This document shows positions 47,291 through 59,800 of a stretch of 64,000 nucleotides of DNA, piece after piece. The notes under the pieces were generated by a model, which was given only the letters and a program-made list of their open reading frames with translations, was not told the DNA's origin and did not search any database. The position numbers and the translations under genes were made by a program. How positions within the stretch are numbered: position 1 is the first letter of the stretch; every line of letters begins with the position of its first letter. The DNA lies in NCBI GenBank assembly GCA_033032175.1, contig CM065307.1:9424001-9488000 (forward strand). The letters are read 5' to 3'. This DNA comes from Saturnia japonica. Lineage: Eukaryota > Arthropoda > Insecta > Lepidoptera > Saturniidae.

Positions 47291-47985
47291 ATAATTTTTT
47301 TGTCTGTATGTTCAGATTAAATTCAAAAATGGCTTAACTAATTCTCATGAAACTTTTTACAAGGGTGGCTTATGTGATCTTTAGTCAATTGATAGGCTAT
47401 AAGAAATTTCAGTGATAATTTTGGAAATAGTAAAAAAACCTAGTAAAAATATTTTTGTTTAATCATAACCGATTTTGTTAAAAACTCTTTTAATACATCT
47501 GTAGTTCTATCTGTATATTTTTGATAAGCATACTATATGAACGATTCTGACCGCGAATATGCCATTGTATTTATTTTGTCTTAACCAATTTTAATGAAAT
47601 TTTGTACTCCAGAAGTATAAAAAATTACCTAATTGATGGGCTATAAGAATTGTTAATATTACTTCTAGAAATCGTAAAAAAAGTTTTAAAATTATATTTT
47701 CATGAATTCTCAACTGATTCTGATCGCATTTTGTAGACAAGTAGCATACATATAATATGGGAGGCTATGAATATCTTTAATAACACATTAGAAGTCGTAG
47801 AATGGAATAATAATGTTCAATCGATTTTGATGGAAATTCTACACGGTAAATACACGCCATTCCTCAATTGATACGGCAGCATACGAATTGTCAACAATAT
47901 GGGTAATAATAAAATTACGGGATGAAAATAACTACTGCGTAACTATAAACGCGTGCGGAGCCGCGGGAAAACTGCTAGTATCTAA
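47291..47985 (+). repeat. Interspersed repeat of LINE-tail type
   Basis: Ends ACGCGTGCGGAGCCGCGGGAAAACTGCTAGTA, shown here only as its start ACGCGTGCGGAGCCGCGGG, a terminal motif I associate with insect LINE/SINE tails. Inside, the phrase AATTTTGATGAAATT-like recurs several times (near 47346, 47590, 47822), suggesting internal tandem units. No ORF. Confidence 0.35.
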
Positions 47986-48868
47986 TAAATATATCGTTTA
48001 ATAATTATTAGCCGTTTACTAGTGATTTGATGTTTTATGAAAATATATCAATACATCAAGTAAATACACAGTATTTTGTTATTTATCTCTGGTCCACAGT
48101 TATTCAAATCATCAAATCAAGTGATTCATTGTATTAAAAACATTGTTTAAATTTGGATCATCGATAATAAGTCAATCCCTATGACTTCCACCATAGACCA
48201 ATAACTAGAGGTGGGCGAATTTGAATGATTTACATGATCGAGATATCTAAGTTTGATATTTTTAATAGAGATATTTTAAAATGAGTAATTCTTTATTTGA
48301 ATTAGGAAAGTAAATGACCATTCATAATTGATTGGTAGCATCATCTAAAGGTGGGAGGGAGCGGAAAGCTAAAAAAAAATCACTGTTAGGATCACAGACT
48401 ATTAGATGTACAATTAGTTAGGATATTAAATCGTCATAGCACATTACACTATAATTCACTCGATAATGGCAGTAATCAGTAATGGTCTTCATTAAAGAGG
48501 ACCGGTTTTCAAGTTGAAGAAGAAGAACGACTTTTTTTAGCTCATACTGTCTCATTTGTAATTCCGAATTTCCCGATTATTAATGAGCACTGTAATCGAA
48601 GTACCGGACGACTTTTTTTTAGCTTATTCAATTAAGTGATAATGAAAAATCATTCATTTTAACTGAAGTACACAACGATTTTTTTTTAGGTAATACTTAT
48701 GTGTTCTTAAAACTTTCTTTCAAATAAAAAATACCTCCATTATTATTGATCATTATTACTAGTTTGATTATGAGTGTTTATCCATAATGCTAATTTATAT
48801 GGATGTAATCGAGATATCTTGTATAATTTTCATAATTTAATAATTTCATTAGTATATTTTATAATCGC

Positions 48869-50433
48869 TAGAGGTGTTATATTAGGCTGATATTTTGGTA
48901 CTTCTATTAAGGAATATATTAGTTAACTCGTATTAGGTTCCCGTACGTATTATTTGGTATTAGTCAAATAATAGTCACCGATTCAATATTCGCTATTCGC
49001 TACCTACTTGAATCTAATACTGATATTATGCGAATCTATTCTCAGTATTTTCTATACTTATAGAATGTGTGTATGAAATAAAAGATTGTTGTGAATATTT
49101 ATTAATATTATCCGTATGCTTATTATATAACATAAATGAAAAAGTGGTCAATTTTTTTTTCGTATTAATAAACTAGCTGTGCCCGCGGCTTCGCTCACGT
49201 AGACTACATAATGCCCACGCGAATCTTGCTCTCCCGCTCCCGGCTATTTTAAAGACAATAATGCTTATTGTGGATGTTCCTTAGAAGATAGACGTATACT
49301 CTCCCTGACTTTTTTGTAGGTATTTTTTTTATGTCTACAATTATTTAGTACGTTAACTTGCTGTATCTCTGTAGTTAACTCAGCGTAAGCCATTTTAAGC
49401 GCTCAAATTGATTCGCCATGACCAGTTGTTTTTTTTATTAATGCGGAACCCTAATTCTTTTTCTAAAATAAACGTAGCCTAAGTTACTTCCTATAAAATC
49501 AGCTATCTACCAGTGAAAGTCCTGTCGAAATCGGTCCAACCGTTTCGGAGATTACCCAGAACAAACAGACAGACAAAAATTTTAAAAATGGTTTTTTTTT
49601 ATAGGTATCGTATATACTTTCATATGCATTTAGTAAAAACAACTGTTATTTTGACATTACAAACAGACACGTCAATTCTATTAATTATAGATTACGGACT
49701 GTCGTTACCGTCAAAATCTTTGTTATGTATATTAAAATATATTATGTTAAAAAATATCACTATATCATGTACTACAAGAGATGTATGAGATTTTTATATA
49801 TGTCCATTAAAAACGTCATTCAATTGATTTTTTAGTTGATTCTAAACATAAAATAATAAATATTTACATTTCAAATTCTCCAAAATTTATAGATACGATA
49901 ACATGTATGTAATCGCAGCTAGTTACAAGGAACTGAAGAAATCGCTAATATAATACGAAATACCAATATCGATACCTAATACAAATATTACAAACTAATC
50001 TGTGAACCTAACTAATATCCGTATTAGCTAATACGCTGATATTCGTTAAAACGGTGACTAATATAGTGATTCTGTTCTCATTGCTTGCTTACTGTGTTAC
50101 CAACGCTGCAGTTTTGATACGAAGCCCGACGTGTATAATGATGCTTTACTATACATACGTAGCTGCGCACACGATACGCTTGCAGCCAGCGGTCGTTTCT
50201 ATACGAAGTTTCAAATCATGTAGTTATCTCGCTTACTCGCAAGATGCGCCCTCCAATAACGGACAAAGAGAGAGGTACTTGCGGTGACTCGCCGCGCGGA
50301 TCATGAATCGTGTGCCTATTATTAGACTAATATTTGGTAACCTATTATTCTGTATTTGTGGATCATAATATATTAGTCCGTGGCGCGTATTATAATCCCT
50401 GTATCTAATACGAATATATTAGTTACACCTCTA
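48869..50433. mobile_element. Inner hAT non-autonomous element with perfect 8-bp target duplication
   Basis: Begins TAGAGGTGTTATATTAG and ends with the complement of TAGAGGTGTAACTAATATA. Both sides carry ATAATCGC (48861-48868 and 50434-50441), a perfect 8-bp duplication as made by hAT transposases. The interior is full of TAATAC/TAATATT subrepeats and has no transposase frame; a family C repeat is nested inside. It inserted into the right end of the outer hAT element. Confidence 0.85.
49172..49700 (+). repeat. Repeat family C, copy 1
   Basis: Starts CTAGCTGTGCCCGCGGCTTC and includes CAGTGAAAGTCC, CGGTCCAACCGTTTCGGAGA and AACAAACAGACAGACAAAAA, ending near AATTATAGATTA. Close match to 56347-56868. 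The type is common in Lepidoptera and is probably the 3' end of a LINE. Nested inside the inner hAT element. Confidence 0.68.
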
Positions 50434-50450
50434 ATAATCGCCTACCTCTA

Positions 50451-50601
50451 CAAATAACCAAAGGACTTTCACTTTGACGACTTCAATTTGAATAAAAGTT
50501 TGTGTTTGTCTTGGAATAAAATTTAATATAAAATGTGTTGTTTCAAAAGGTTTCTGTGTGTTTATTAATTTACACGTGTGTCGTGGCATTATTTACACAA
50601 T
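50451..50601 (+). promoter_or_regulatory. TAF6 upstream region (promoter and 5' UTR)
   Basis: Only about 150 bp separate the end of the hAT stack from the TAF6 ATG. The transcription start, or transposon-derived promoter sequence, must therefore lie here or inside the transposon. No TATA box stands out. Confidence 0.45.
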
Positions 50602-50838
50602 ATGAGTGATTCTGAGTTTTTGTATGGGTCGTCGATGTCAATGGATTCTATGAAAGTTATAGCTGAAAGTGTTGGTATCGCTACTCTCGGTGATGATGCA
50701 GCAAAAGAACTTGCTGATGATGTGACATATCGCTTAAAAGTTATTGTGCAAGATGCTATGAAATTTATGCATCATTCAAAAAGACAAAAATTGTCTATCA
50801 ATGATATTGATCATGCATTGAAGATAAAAAACATTGAG
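50602..50838 (+). CDS. Taf6: TAF6 exon 1 (histone fold)
   Basis: 79 codons from the ATG to AACATTGAG, then donor GTTTGT (GT followed by an unusual +3 to +6). The full histone-fold helices alpha1 to alpha3 are visible. Reading through the donor would add unrelated residues, so I place the exon end here. Confidence 0.93.
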
Positions 50839-53800
50839 GTTTGTATTAGTTTTTCCAACACCATATTTAGTACAACAATAATATATACTGTTTTATCCTG
50901 AGAATAGTGTAAAACAGCAAATGTGCATCATTTACAATTTACTGCATACCACCATTTTCCTTTTCATTTTAACTTTTATGCACTTACATGTGATAATTTA
51001 GTAAAATACTATGAATATAAATAATATATGGGATTTGATTTAGAATCGTATTGGCAAAAAATGGGTGGTTAAAGGGATTTAATTAGGATAGAGATTATAT
51101 TTCTGATTATAAAAGTACCACTCTCATTACAAGGTAATTGACCATTTTCTAGAAAATTAATAAAACGATTCTAAGCTCAAATTATGATTTGGTATTCTTA
51201 TTCTGTCATCATACTAACATTTCACAAAACAAAAATCACAGAAACCAAACTGAAGTGTGTTTGTATACTACATTCATCAGCAGAGCTTAACAATATAGTA
51301 AACACAAATAATTAATTAAGTGATTTTCCAAAATCTATTATGTTTTACTAATATAGCTAATATCATGCACTTCATCCAATAAATATAAAATAGAGAAACA
51401 ATAATTTTTATACTAAATTTCATTTTAAAATTACAAAATACTATAAATTATATTCCGTAAATAAAAGTGGTACTATAGTTTTACCTAACGTTTAACCATT
51501 CAAAAATAAATAGGTTGTGAGTGAGTTAGATTTCTTGCAATGAGGATATAAATAAGCCCAGCGAGTGTGCCACAATAGCTGCCGGGGAGTGTCAACTCTA
51601 AATCTTATCATTTATTTTTGTTATACTAAGTTCAACTATCAAAACTGCAAATTCTACTTTAAACCTTTGAATACCCTATAACTCTGGTCAGGGGCATTAC
51701 TTTTTCACAGGAATCATATCAGAAGATAGGGAATTGCTTCCACCACCCTCCCTGTACTTTCTCCTGCCACTCAGCGTGCAAAAACAAAACTAAATATCGA
51801 AATTTAGAATTTTACCTTGAAACTTTAACCACCAACTAGAAGTAACTCAGACCAGATGAATTACCTTGTAATGGGAGTTGTGTCAGAGAGTTTGGGGCAG
51901 CCCCCTCCACCTTCCCCGACCACTCCCATTTCCATTTTCTTGACAAACGTTTCATAAATTTAACCTCTATTTTATTTGAGCATAACTCACTTTTATTTCA
52001 GTGTCAATATGGTTTCATACAACAAGACTCATTACCATTTAGGTTTGCATCAGGTGGTGGCAGAGAGCTTCACTTTATTGAGGATAAAGAGATAGATTTA
52101 TCAGAGATTTTATCAGCACCACCACCAAAGATTCCCTTAGATGTTTCAGTCCGAGCACACTGGTTAAGTGTTGATGGAGTACAGCCAACTGTTCCTGAGA
52201 ATCCACCTCCTTTATCTAAGGAAGCACAAAAGCTGGAATCAGTTGATCCTATCAGTAAGCTCAGTAAGCCTGCCAATAAAGATGCTGCAGGTATGAAAAC
52301 TTTCTGTGAATTTGATAAGCCGATTCAGTTTATTTTCATTACTTTAAATGAAATTATCATAGTTATTTATTAATCCTTATTAATTAACCATAAAAATGCC
52401 AAAGATAATATTTTATACTTTTTAGAACTTTTGTAACAACATCTGATTCAACAATGATGTTGAATTTGGGCATGGTTTTAGCCAGTTAAGAGCAGGGTGG
52501 GGGGCCACTGCCCCCTAATAGTATGTAGGCAAGGGCTCGGTCAGAGTCCTCTTGTAAGGAAGATTAAATAAATTAACATAAGTTTTTCCTTCCTTGCCCC
52601 TGTCCAAAATCCTGCCTACTATCATGAGTCTGCGCATCTGGGATATGTTTTTAAACTGTGAAAAGATTAAACAAAAAAAGTTATTTCCATGTATTATTTG
52701 GATGTAGTATAGATTATTTAAACACTAAAAATATTAGGGTGGCATTTCTCATTAGTTTTGTTCAGAGTTTAAACAAAGATGGGACTATGCAAAAAAGTAA
52801 TGAGAAAGTTATTTGGAAGTCCTAGTGAGTAAATTTAAGTTTTCATAAAAATTGTACCAAGTAAGCTAAGACATATGTAATGCCAACATAAAATAATTTA
52901 TAAGTAAACTTGCTGACCCGCGCAATTTCGTCTGCATCATGTAAGAGAGAGAGAGAGAACGAGAGAGTGGATCGTAGTAGTCCCACATTATTCTGCATAA
53001 TAAAAATGTGCTCAGGGTGCTTGATCATTATTTTGCTGCCAAGTTATTTTAAAACTGTGATATCTCCTAAGATATTCATTTAAATCAATTACTGTAATGG
53101 GCAATTTTCTTCAAAATTAAATACTTGTGATGAATAACGTATTTATTTCGATAAGGATTAATACCATATACATATATATAAAAACATGTTTGCAAATACA
53201 TAATTCATTATTTTAGAACAAATTTTATTACCATAAAAAAGGTTTTATTGAGTAAACCTTAAAAGATAGCCATATGCTATCAGGGACTTTTTTTAGAACT
53301 TTTAAGAGAAACAATTCCATCACACGTGATTGTCGCGAAACTTTAAACCATTTACACAGCAAACGAAGGAAAGAGATGGAAGCTCTCAAAAGAAATAAAA
53401 TTTGCCAGTTTTCCCAACATTTTCCATTGATGCTCCGCTCCTATTGATCATAGCGTGATGTTATATAGCCTATAGCCTTCCTCGATAAATGGGCTATCTT
53501 ACACTGAAATATTTTTCATTTGAACTAGTAGTTCCTGGAATTAGCGTATTCAACCAAACAAACTCTTCAGCTTTATAATATTAGTATAAATTAAATGGTA
53601 TGTAAGTATTTATTCTTATTATATTATTTTAACTATATTTATTAATTTTAGGAAAACCTATGTGTGGAAAAGCAGCTCGCCTTAAAGCTTCTGAATCAGT
53701 ACATGTTAAGCAACTTGCTACTCACGAGTTGAGTGTTGAGCAACAGTTGTACTACAAAGAAATTACAGAAGCTTGCGTAGGCAGTGATGAAGCCCGTCGT

Positions 53801-56800
53801 GCGGTAATGTTTACAAATAATATTGCCATTTAAAATTAAAAGATAATTTATAAATCCTAATTTAAATAATGGCTATTGGTAATACTAATTTACAATGAAT
53901 TGTTCTCAGAGTTTAATTTTTAATGGTATTGTTAGTGAGAAGTGAAAATGTCTTTGTTTTCACGTAATTTATTCATACTATAAAAGTCAAACATACTCAC
54001 TTTTCAGATGTTCACTGCACTGTGGTTGTATTTACAGTACTCTGTCTTCTTGGAGATTCGTTTATTTTATCACTTGTTGACACCACTTGGTTGTCCGAAA
54101 CAGAACTATTCTGGCTTGCTAATACTAAGAAAGTCAAATAAAAGGAGGGTCGAAATCACTTGAATGACCTTGAACTTTATGACATCCTTTAAAGAAGGGG
54201 AAGTGTACTATTTTTATACATTTGATAATCCAACAGTTAATCTTTGAATGTGTTTTCATACATAAAAAACAGTGATGTCTTTTCATATACATATACAATA
54301 CGAATAGTTACTCAATGTTTTGAGTAAGTTTTAGATGATTCCAGGGGGCCTAGCTAACTTGCCTTTCTACGATCGATAATGCTAGCAAAAAACGATAAAA
54401 TTTATAGAATTTAATGTAATGATTGTTGAAAGGTAACTTGTCTAGGCCTCTAGATATATCGAGGATAGTGAATTTTATCTCATTTTTACTCAGGTCGTAA
54501 CAGTATTTGATTTATGTTGGACAGTAGTGAATCATAAATGAGAAGCTCACAAAGTTATTTTGACCTAGGTGTCACTTTATCATAAAATAGATTTTAAAAA
54601 AAACCATAAATACTATGTAATAATTGCTTTAACATTTTTGTCATAACTACATCATATCATAGTATATTATGGTACAAGTGTGTAATGTTGGTGACTACCG
54701 CTGAGGCGCCATTGAGACCCGAGCCGTTAGGTGAGGGTCTTAAGAGAGCCGAGGACGGTAATCACCAATACACACGTGTATCATACGACGTTTTTCAACA
54801 CACTTGTGAAGAAACTAATAATAAAAAATCATTTTTCCTTGGAGTTTTCAGGTAGTAAACTTTGCATAACGTTAAGAGCTTCACATCTTATATCGGGCGG
54901 TGTACAACATAAATCATTTTCTTCATAACTAGTACTTGTAGACATTTTAATTAATAAATAACTAAAATTTGAACAGTGACAACGAGTTGTGAATTTTTTT
55001 TCGCTATGGCGGGAAAAATTAATCAGTTAGCGCGCGCATCTAACAATGGCGATCGGCCATAGACTAAAGGAATGAGGTTTCTTTTTTTTGGCTTTCCGCA
55101 GATAGCGTTTTAGCCACGTATAAAATGGGGAATTTAAAGTTTTCTTTATTACAGAGGAAACAAAAGTTACATTTGAGTGAAAGTTTTATTTATTAAACAC
55201 GTACAACTTGAAATTATCTATTTAAATACGAAGTTGTATGAAATGAGCAAGCAATAGGTACATTAATTTATTTTTTCTATTGATCATTATCTTTTTTGTA
55301 TCGAAACTTTTTTAAGAAAAAGCAACTCGACCAATAAAATAAAAAATAAACTCTATAACTCACTTGTGAATAATAGCAATGAAAAAGTCACAGTTTGATT
55401 ACAGGTGTCATTATGTGCCTAATTGCGGTGATATTAGAGCCACTTTATGAGCATGTGTGTTGAAAAATATTGTTACACTATGATTATAATAACAATTTGG
55501 TAACACAACTATATGAGTTCAATATATGAAATTAATGTTTTGAGAAATGAAATATTTCAAATATTGGATATATGAATTTACAGGAGGCTCTGCAATCATT
55601 GGCATGTGATCCTGGTTTACATGAAATGTTGCCAAGGATGTGTACATTTATATCGGAAGGTGTGAAAGTGAATGTAGTGCAGAACAATCTGGCACTGCTC
55701 ATATATTTAATGAGGATGGTGAAAGCTCTTCTTGACAATCAGTCATTGTATTTGGAAAAATATGTAAGTGTTAATATTATGTCCTGTTTTTAGAGTTCCG
55801 TAACTCATAATTAAAAAAAAAAAAAAAAACAGAAACCTTATTATATTGCTTTGTTATCAAATGGATAACTGGCTGGCTGGCTGTCCATGTGGCAAGACAC
55901 TTTTTATCAAAAACGATTTTAGTTAAACAGTTGAAATTAATATGAGTACTAAAATCTCTGACCTCAAACTGCTGTAAAAAAATCAAGTTTAACATCATAA
56001 AAATACAGCCCTTTATAAAAAAACTTGAAAATTAGTCCAGTAGGCCTACAGATTTGAAAATTGGCACAAAGGAAGGTCTTTTAATAAAAGTTACGGCAAA
56101 AATATATTTCTAACTTGTCATAAATATTTTTTATTTCTTCCCTCACATTAATTTATTTATCGTGGTTTAATATTAAAGTTAGTTATAGTGGTTTTAGATC
56201 TTTCTAGCTTACACAGGTGTCTAGTATATTATACAAGCTGTTTTTTTTATTACCTATTTCTATTGTCCTATGTTTTAATGTTTTGGCAGCGTATTCCAAG
56301 AAAGCGTGCTGGTAGTCTTTTTTTCCGACTTGATTTTATATTATCACTAGCTTTGCCCGTGGCTTCGCTCACGTGGACTACAGAATGCCCGCGCGAATTT
56401 TGCTCCCATGCTTCCGGCTATTTTAAAGACAAAAATGATTATTGTGGGTGTTACTTAGGAGATACATCTATACTCTCCCGGACATTTTTGTAGGTCTTAT
56501 TAATGCCTATAATTATTTAGTACATTAATTTGCTATATCTCTTATGGTTTACTCAGCATAAGCCATTTAAGCGTCCGATTTGATTCACCATGACCAGTTT
56601 TTTGTCTGTGTGGAACCCTAATTCGATTTTTAAAATAAAAGTAGCCTAAATTACTCCCTATATTATCAGCTATCTATCAGTGAAAGTCCCGTCAAAATCG
56701 GTCCAACCGTTTCGGAGATTACCCAGAACAAACAGACAGACAGACAAAAATTAAAAAAATGGGCTTTATGTTATAGGTGTCGTATATACTTTCATATGCA

Positions 56801-59800
56801 TTTAGTAAAAAACTGTTATTTTGACATTACAAACAGACACTTCAATTTTATTAATTGTATAGATTACTTGTTTTTCCTTATGTTTTGTTACAAAACACTT
56901 TTTAGTAAAAACATTAAAAAATAATAATAAATATTCACCGAGTGATTTTTGAGTTATAAGCGCACTAACAGAAAGACAGGACCAGACTGAAATAGATGTA
57001 TAAGGATAGTTTATAAACATTATTTATGTAAAAGATTATACAATAATGTATGGTAAATAATAATTGTGTCAATTCGGAAGTTTTCATAAAACTACCAAAA
57101 TTATGTAGCTACCTACAGGAATATTTTTATAGAAAATATGGTCGCATCATGACCTATAATTTTAAATAAGTATGTATTTGTAAAAATAGAATATTTAAAA
57201 CTTTCTTTTTATTAATTCGTTATCGTGTTGTTTTATCTATTCAATCTTCTTCTTCTTCTACTATTATAAAAATAGTTTAAGTTTGTAGGAGGTAATCTAT
57301 GGCACTACAAATCGTATTTTAAAAATTCTGTCACTAATATAAAGCTACATTATCCCTGACTGATATAGGTTATTTTTTATTCTTATTATATTTTAATAAC
57401 TGTGCGACCGAGCTTTGTTCGGTATCTTTTAAAAAAAGAAAAACTCATCAATAGATAAACCCGGAATGTAAAACATTACCTAATTACAAAATTTTACCTA
57501 AATCGTTGGAACCGTTTCCGATTAAACAATTTTAAATATGAGGACACAATTTCACACACAGCCATTTAATTCCAAACTAAGCAAAGCTTGTAATATTTAT
57601 ATTTGACATTTATGCTCATCACACAAAGTCAGTCATGGGCGGGGATCGAACCCGCGACCTCTCGGCTCAATAGTAGCGCTTACTATCACTGTACCACGAG
57701 GCCTGTATACATATTATATATGACTAATTCTATTATAGTCATACAAGATCCTGCGTAACCGTCCTATTTTTCTGATAGACGGCGGGGACGAGGTACTCAG
57801 ATAGTGTTGTCAGTGCCAGATAGCGAAAAGTTCCCAAGGACTGTTCAAATAACTTGACTGAATTAACCAGTGTCAATAACTTCGTAGTATTTTCTGATAT
57901 TCAAAGTGGGCCCAACAAGATGGTGGCTCCCTTGTTAGAACTATCTAGGGAGTTTTTGTGACATCTTAAAATGATGTTTCTAGTTTATACATCTTGATAA
58001 TCCATTCCTTAAATACACAATAACTAAACTATATCAGCAAAATGCTACCAATAACAAGAAAAAGCAAGATCCCACCAAAAACTCCCAAAAATATTTTCAT
58101 AGTTTTCAAAGTATTTTCGGGCTTTTTGAACTCCAGTCTCTAAATACCTATACTTGGCAATAAGTTACAGACAGTAATTTTTATAATAAGAATAGGCACT
58201 TGACAATATTTGTATGATATGACTTCTTTTTAAAATAATATTCTGAATAGTAACTGATTTATTTTTATATAGTTGCATGAACTGATACCGTCAGTGTCGA
58301 CCTGTATCGTGTCGCGGCAGTTATGCCTCCGTCCAGAGATGGACAATCATTGGGCGCTGCGTGACTTTGCGGCACGACTAATGACGCAGATATGTAAAAC
58401 TTTCAATACATCCACTAACAATTTGCAGACAAGAGTCACCAGGTATGTATGAGTTGAATGTTCATATTATTCCTTAATATCTTAACTTTGCTCTCCCAAT
58501 GTATCAGTTATAATTTAATGATCAATAATTCAGATCAGCACTGTGTCCCACGGTTTCACCCGTGTTTTTTATCTGAGAGAAACCGCGCCTCCAACGCACC
58601 CGTGTTGCCTATCATAATAATAATTGTTCTCACTCTCCGCAAGTACAAATTATTTTAATTTTTTTTTATATCCTAAACTATTTGTCCAAATAACAAGCTA
58701 TAAAGGTTAAAATTTAACTTCATAAGATTGTCTTTATTATGAAGTAACCTTTGTTCGTAAGGATTAATAAACCATGCGGGCCGTGCCATAGTACCCATAA
58801 ATCGATTTTTAATCATCAACAAAAAAAAAATCGCAAAATATCTTATTGTGACTTTGCATAACAGTTAGGCATATGCTATCACGGACTTTTTTTATACTAG
58901 GTTATTGGTAATTCGACGTATTTCCGTTAGGAGGTTATAGGGGTGACTATTTGCGATAATTTTAACCCTCATAAGCATTATGCAAAAAGGAACCATTTTT
59001 TGAGATATCATATTATTTAGCATTTTTTTAAATAAGTAAAAAATGCAACATCAAAATTTATTTAAAAAAAAGGATCAATTTAAATCTCATTTTTTCTTCT
59101 GATTTATAAAAACGAATAAACACTGGTTATTTACCAATATCAAAACAACAATTATGGGTCCAAATTTACAAATGCGAAACGAAAAACGATATCAAATCAA
59201 TATTTGTTTAGATTTTTTTCCACTAAAATGCCTTAAAAACTAAAAGAAACTTGGCTTGCTGATTATTTTAAAAACATAACGGTTTTCTTAGCTCTTAAAC
59301 AATGCATAACAACTAGGAACTTATTTCAAAGAAACTGAAAAAAAAAATATCACAAAGTAAGCAGGCGGAAATTCTTAATCAAACTAAACTTAAGTTAAAA
59401 TTTCCATAAAATTAATTAAAAACAATACCCTATGTAAATAAAACAAAAAAATACAAATGTAAAATGATATTTAGAGCCAGTAACAGTTTAGTAGTAATAA
59501 CAATAAGTAACAAATAAGACATTTTGTAATTTAGCCTAATTAAAGTTCTTGCCCGAAGTGACTTCCCCTATTGCGTATGCAAAGTTGCATTCTTTTTCTG
59601 AGTTGTGACTTAACTACCGAAGTAGTCAAATTATTCCGCATCGCATTTGCTACGTTTATTAATTCTTGTTTTGAGTTCTTCCGCAGATGACTCAGGCGAG
59701 ACGTCGTAAACTAGGGATTTCATGTGACCCCAGACATAGAAATCAACAGGCGTTAAGTCAGGACTCCTAACAGGGCACGGAATGGGTCCTCCTCGCCCTA

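Larger units (their letters stand above)
48206..50450. mobile_element. Outer hAT-like non-autonomous element
   Basis: Terminal repeats TAGAGGTGGGCGA (48206-48218) and the complement of TAGAGGTAGGCGA (50438-50450) match at 12 of 13 bases. A subterminal ATCGAGATATCT occurs near both ends. Flanks CCAATAAC and CAAATAAC agree at 7 of 8 positions, as for an aged hAT target duplication. Without the nested elements it would be about 670 bp with no transposase. Confidence 0.7.

Noticed and set aside
57633..57710. Possible tRNA gene
   Set aside because: A and B boxes are good but the ends do not form an acceptor stem; a SINE head explains it. The same holds for 6732-6795, 21111-21165 and 47220-47270.
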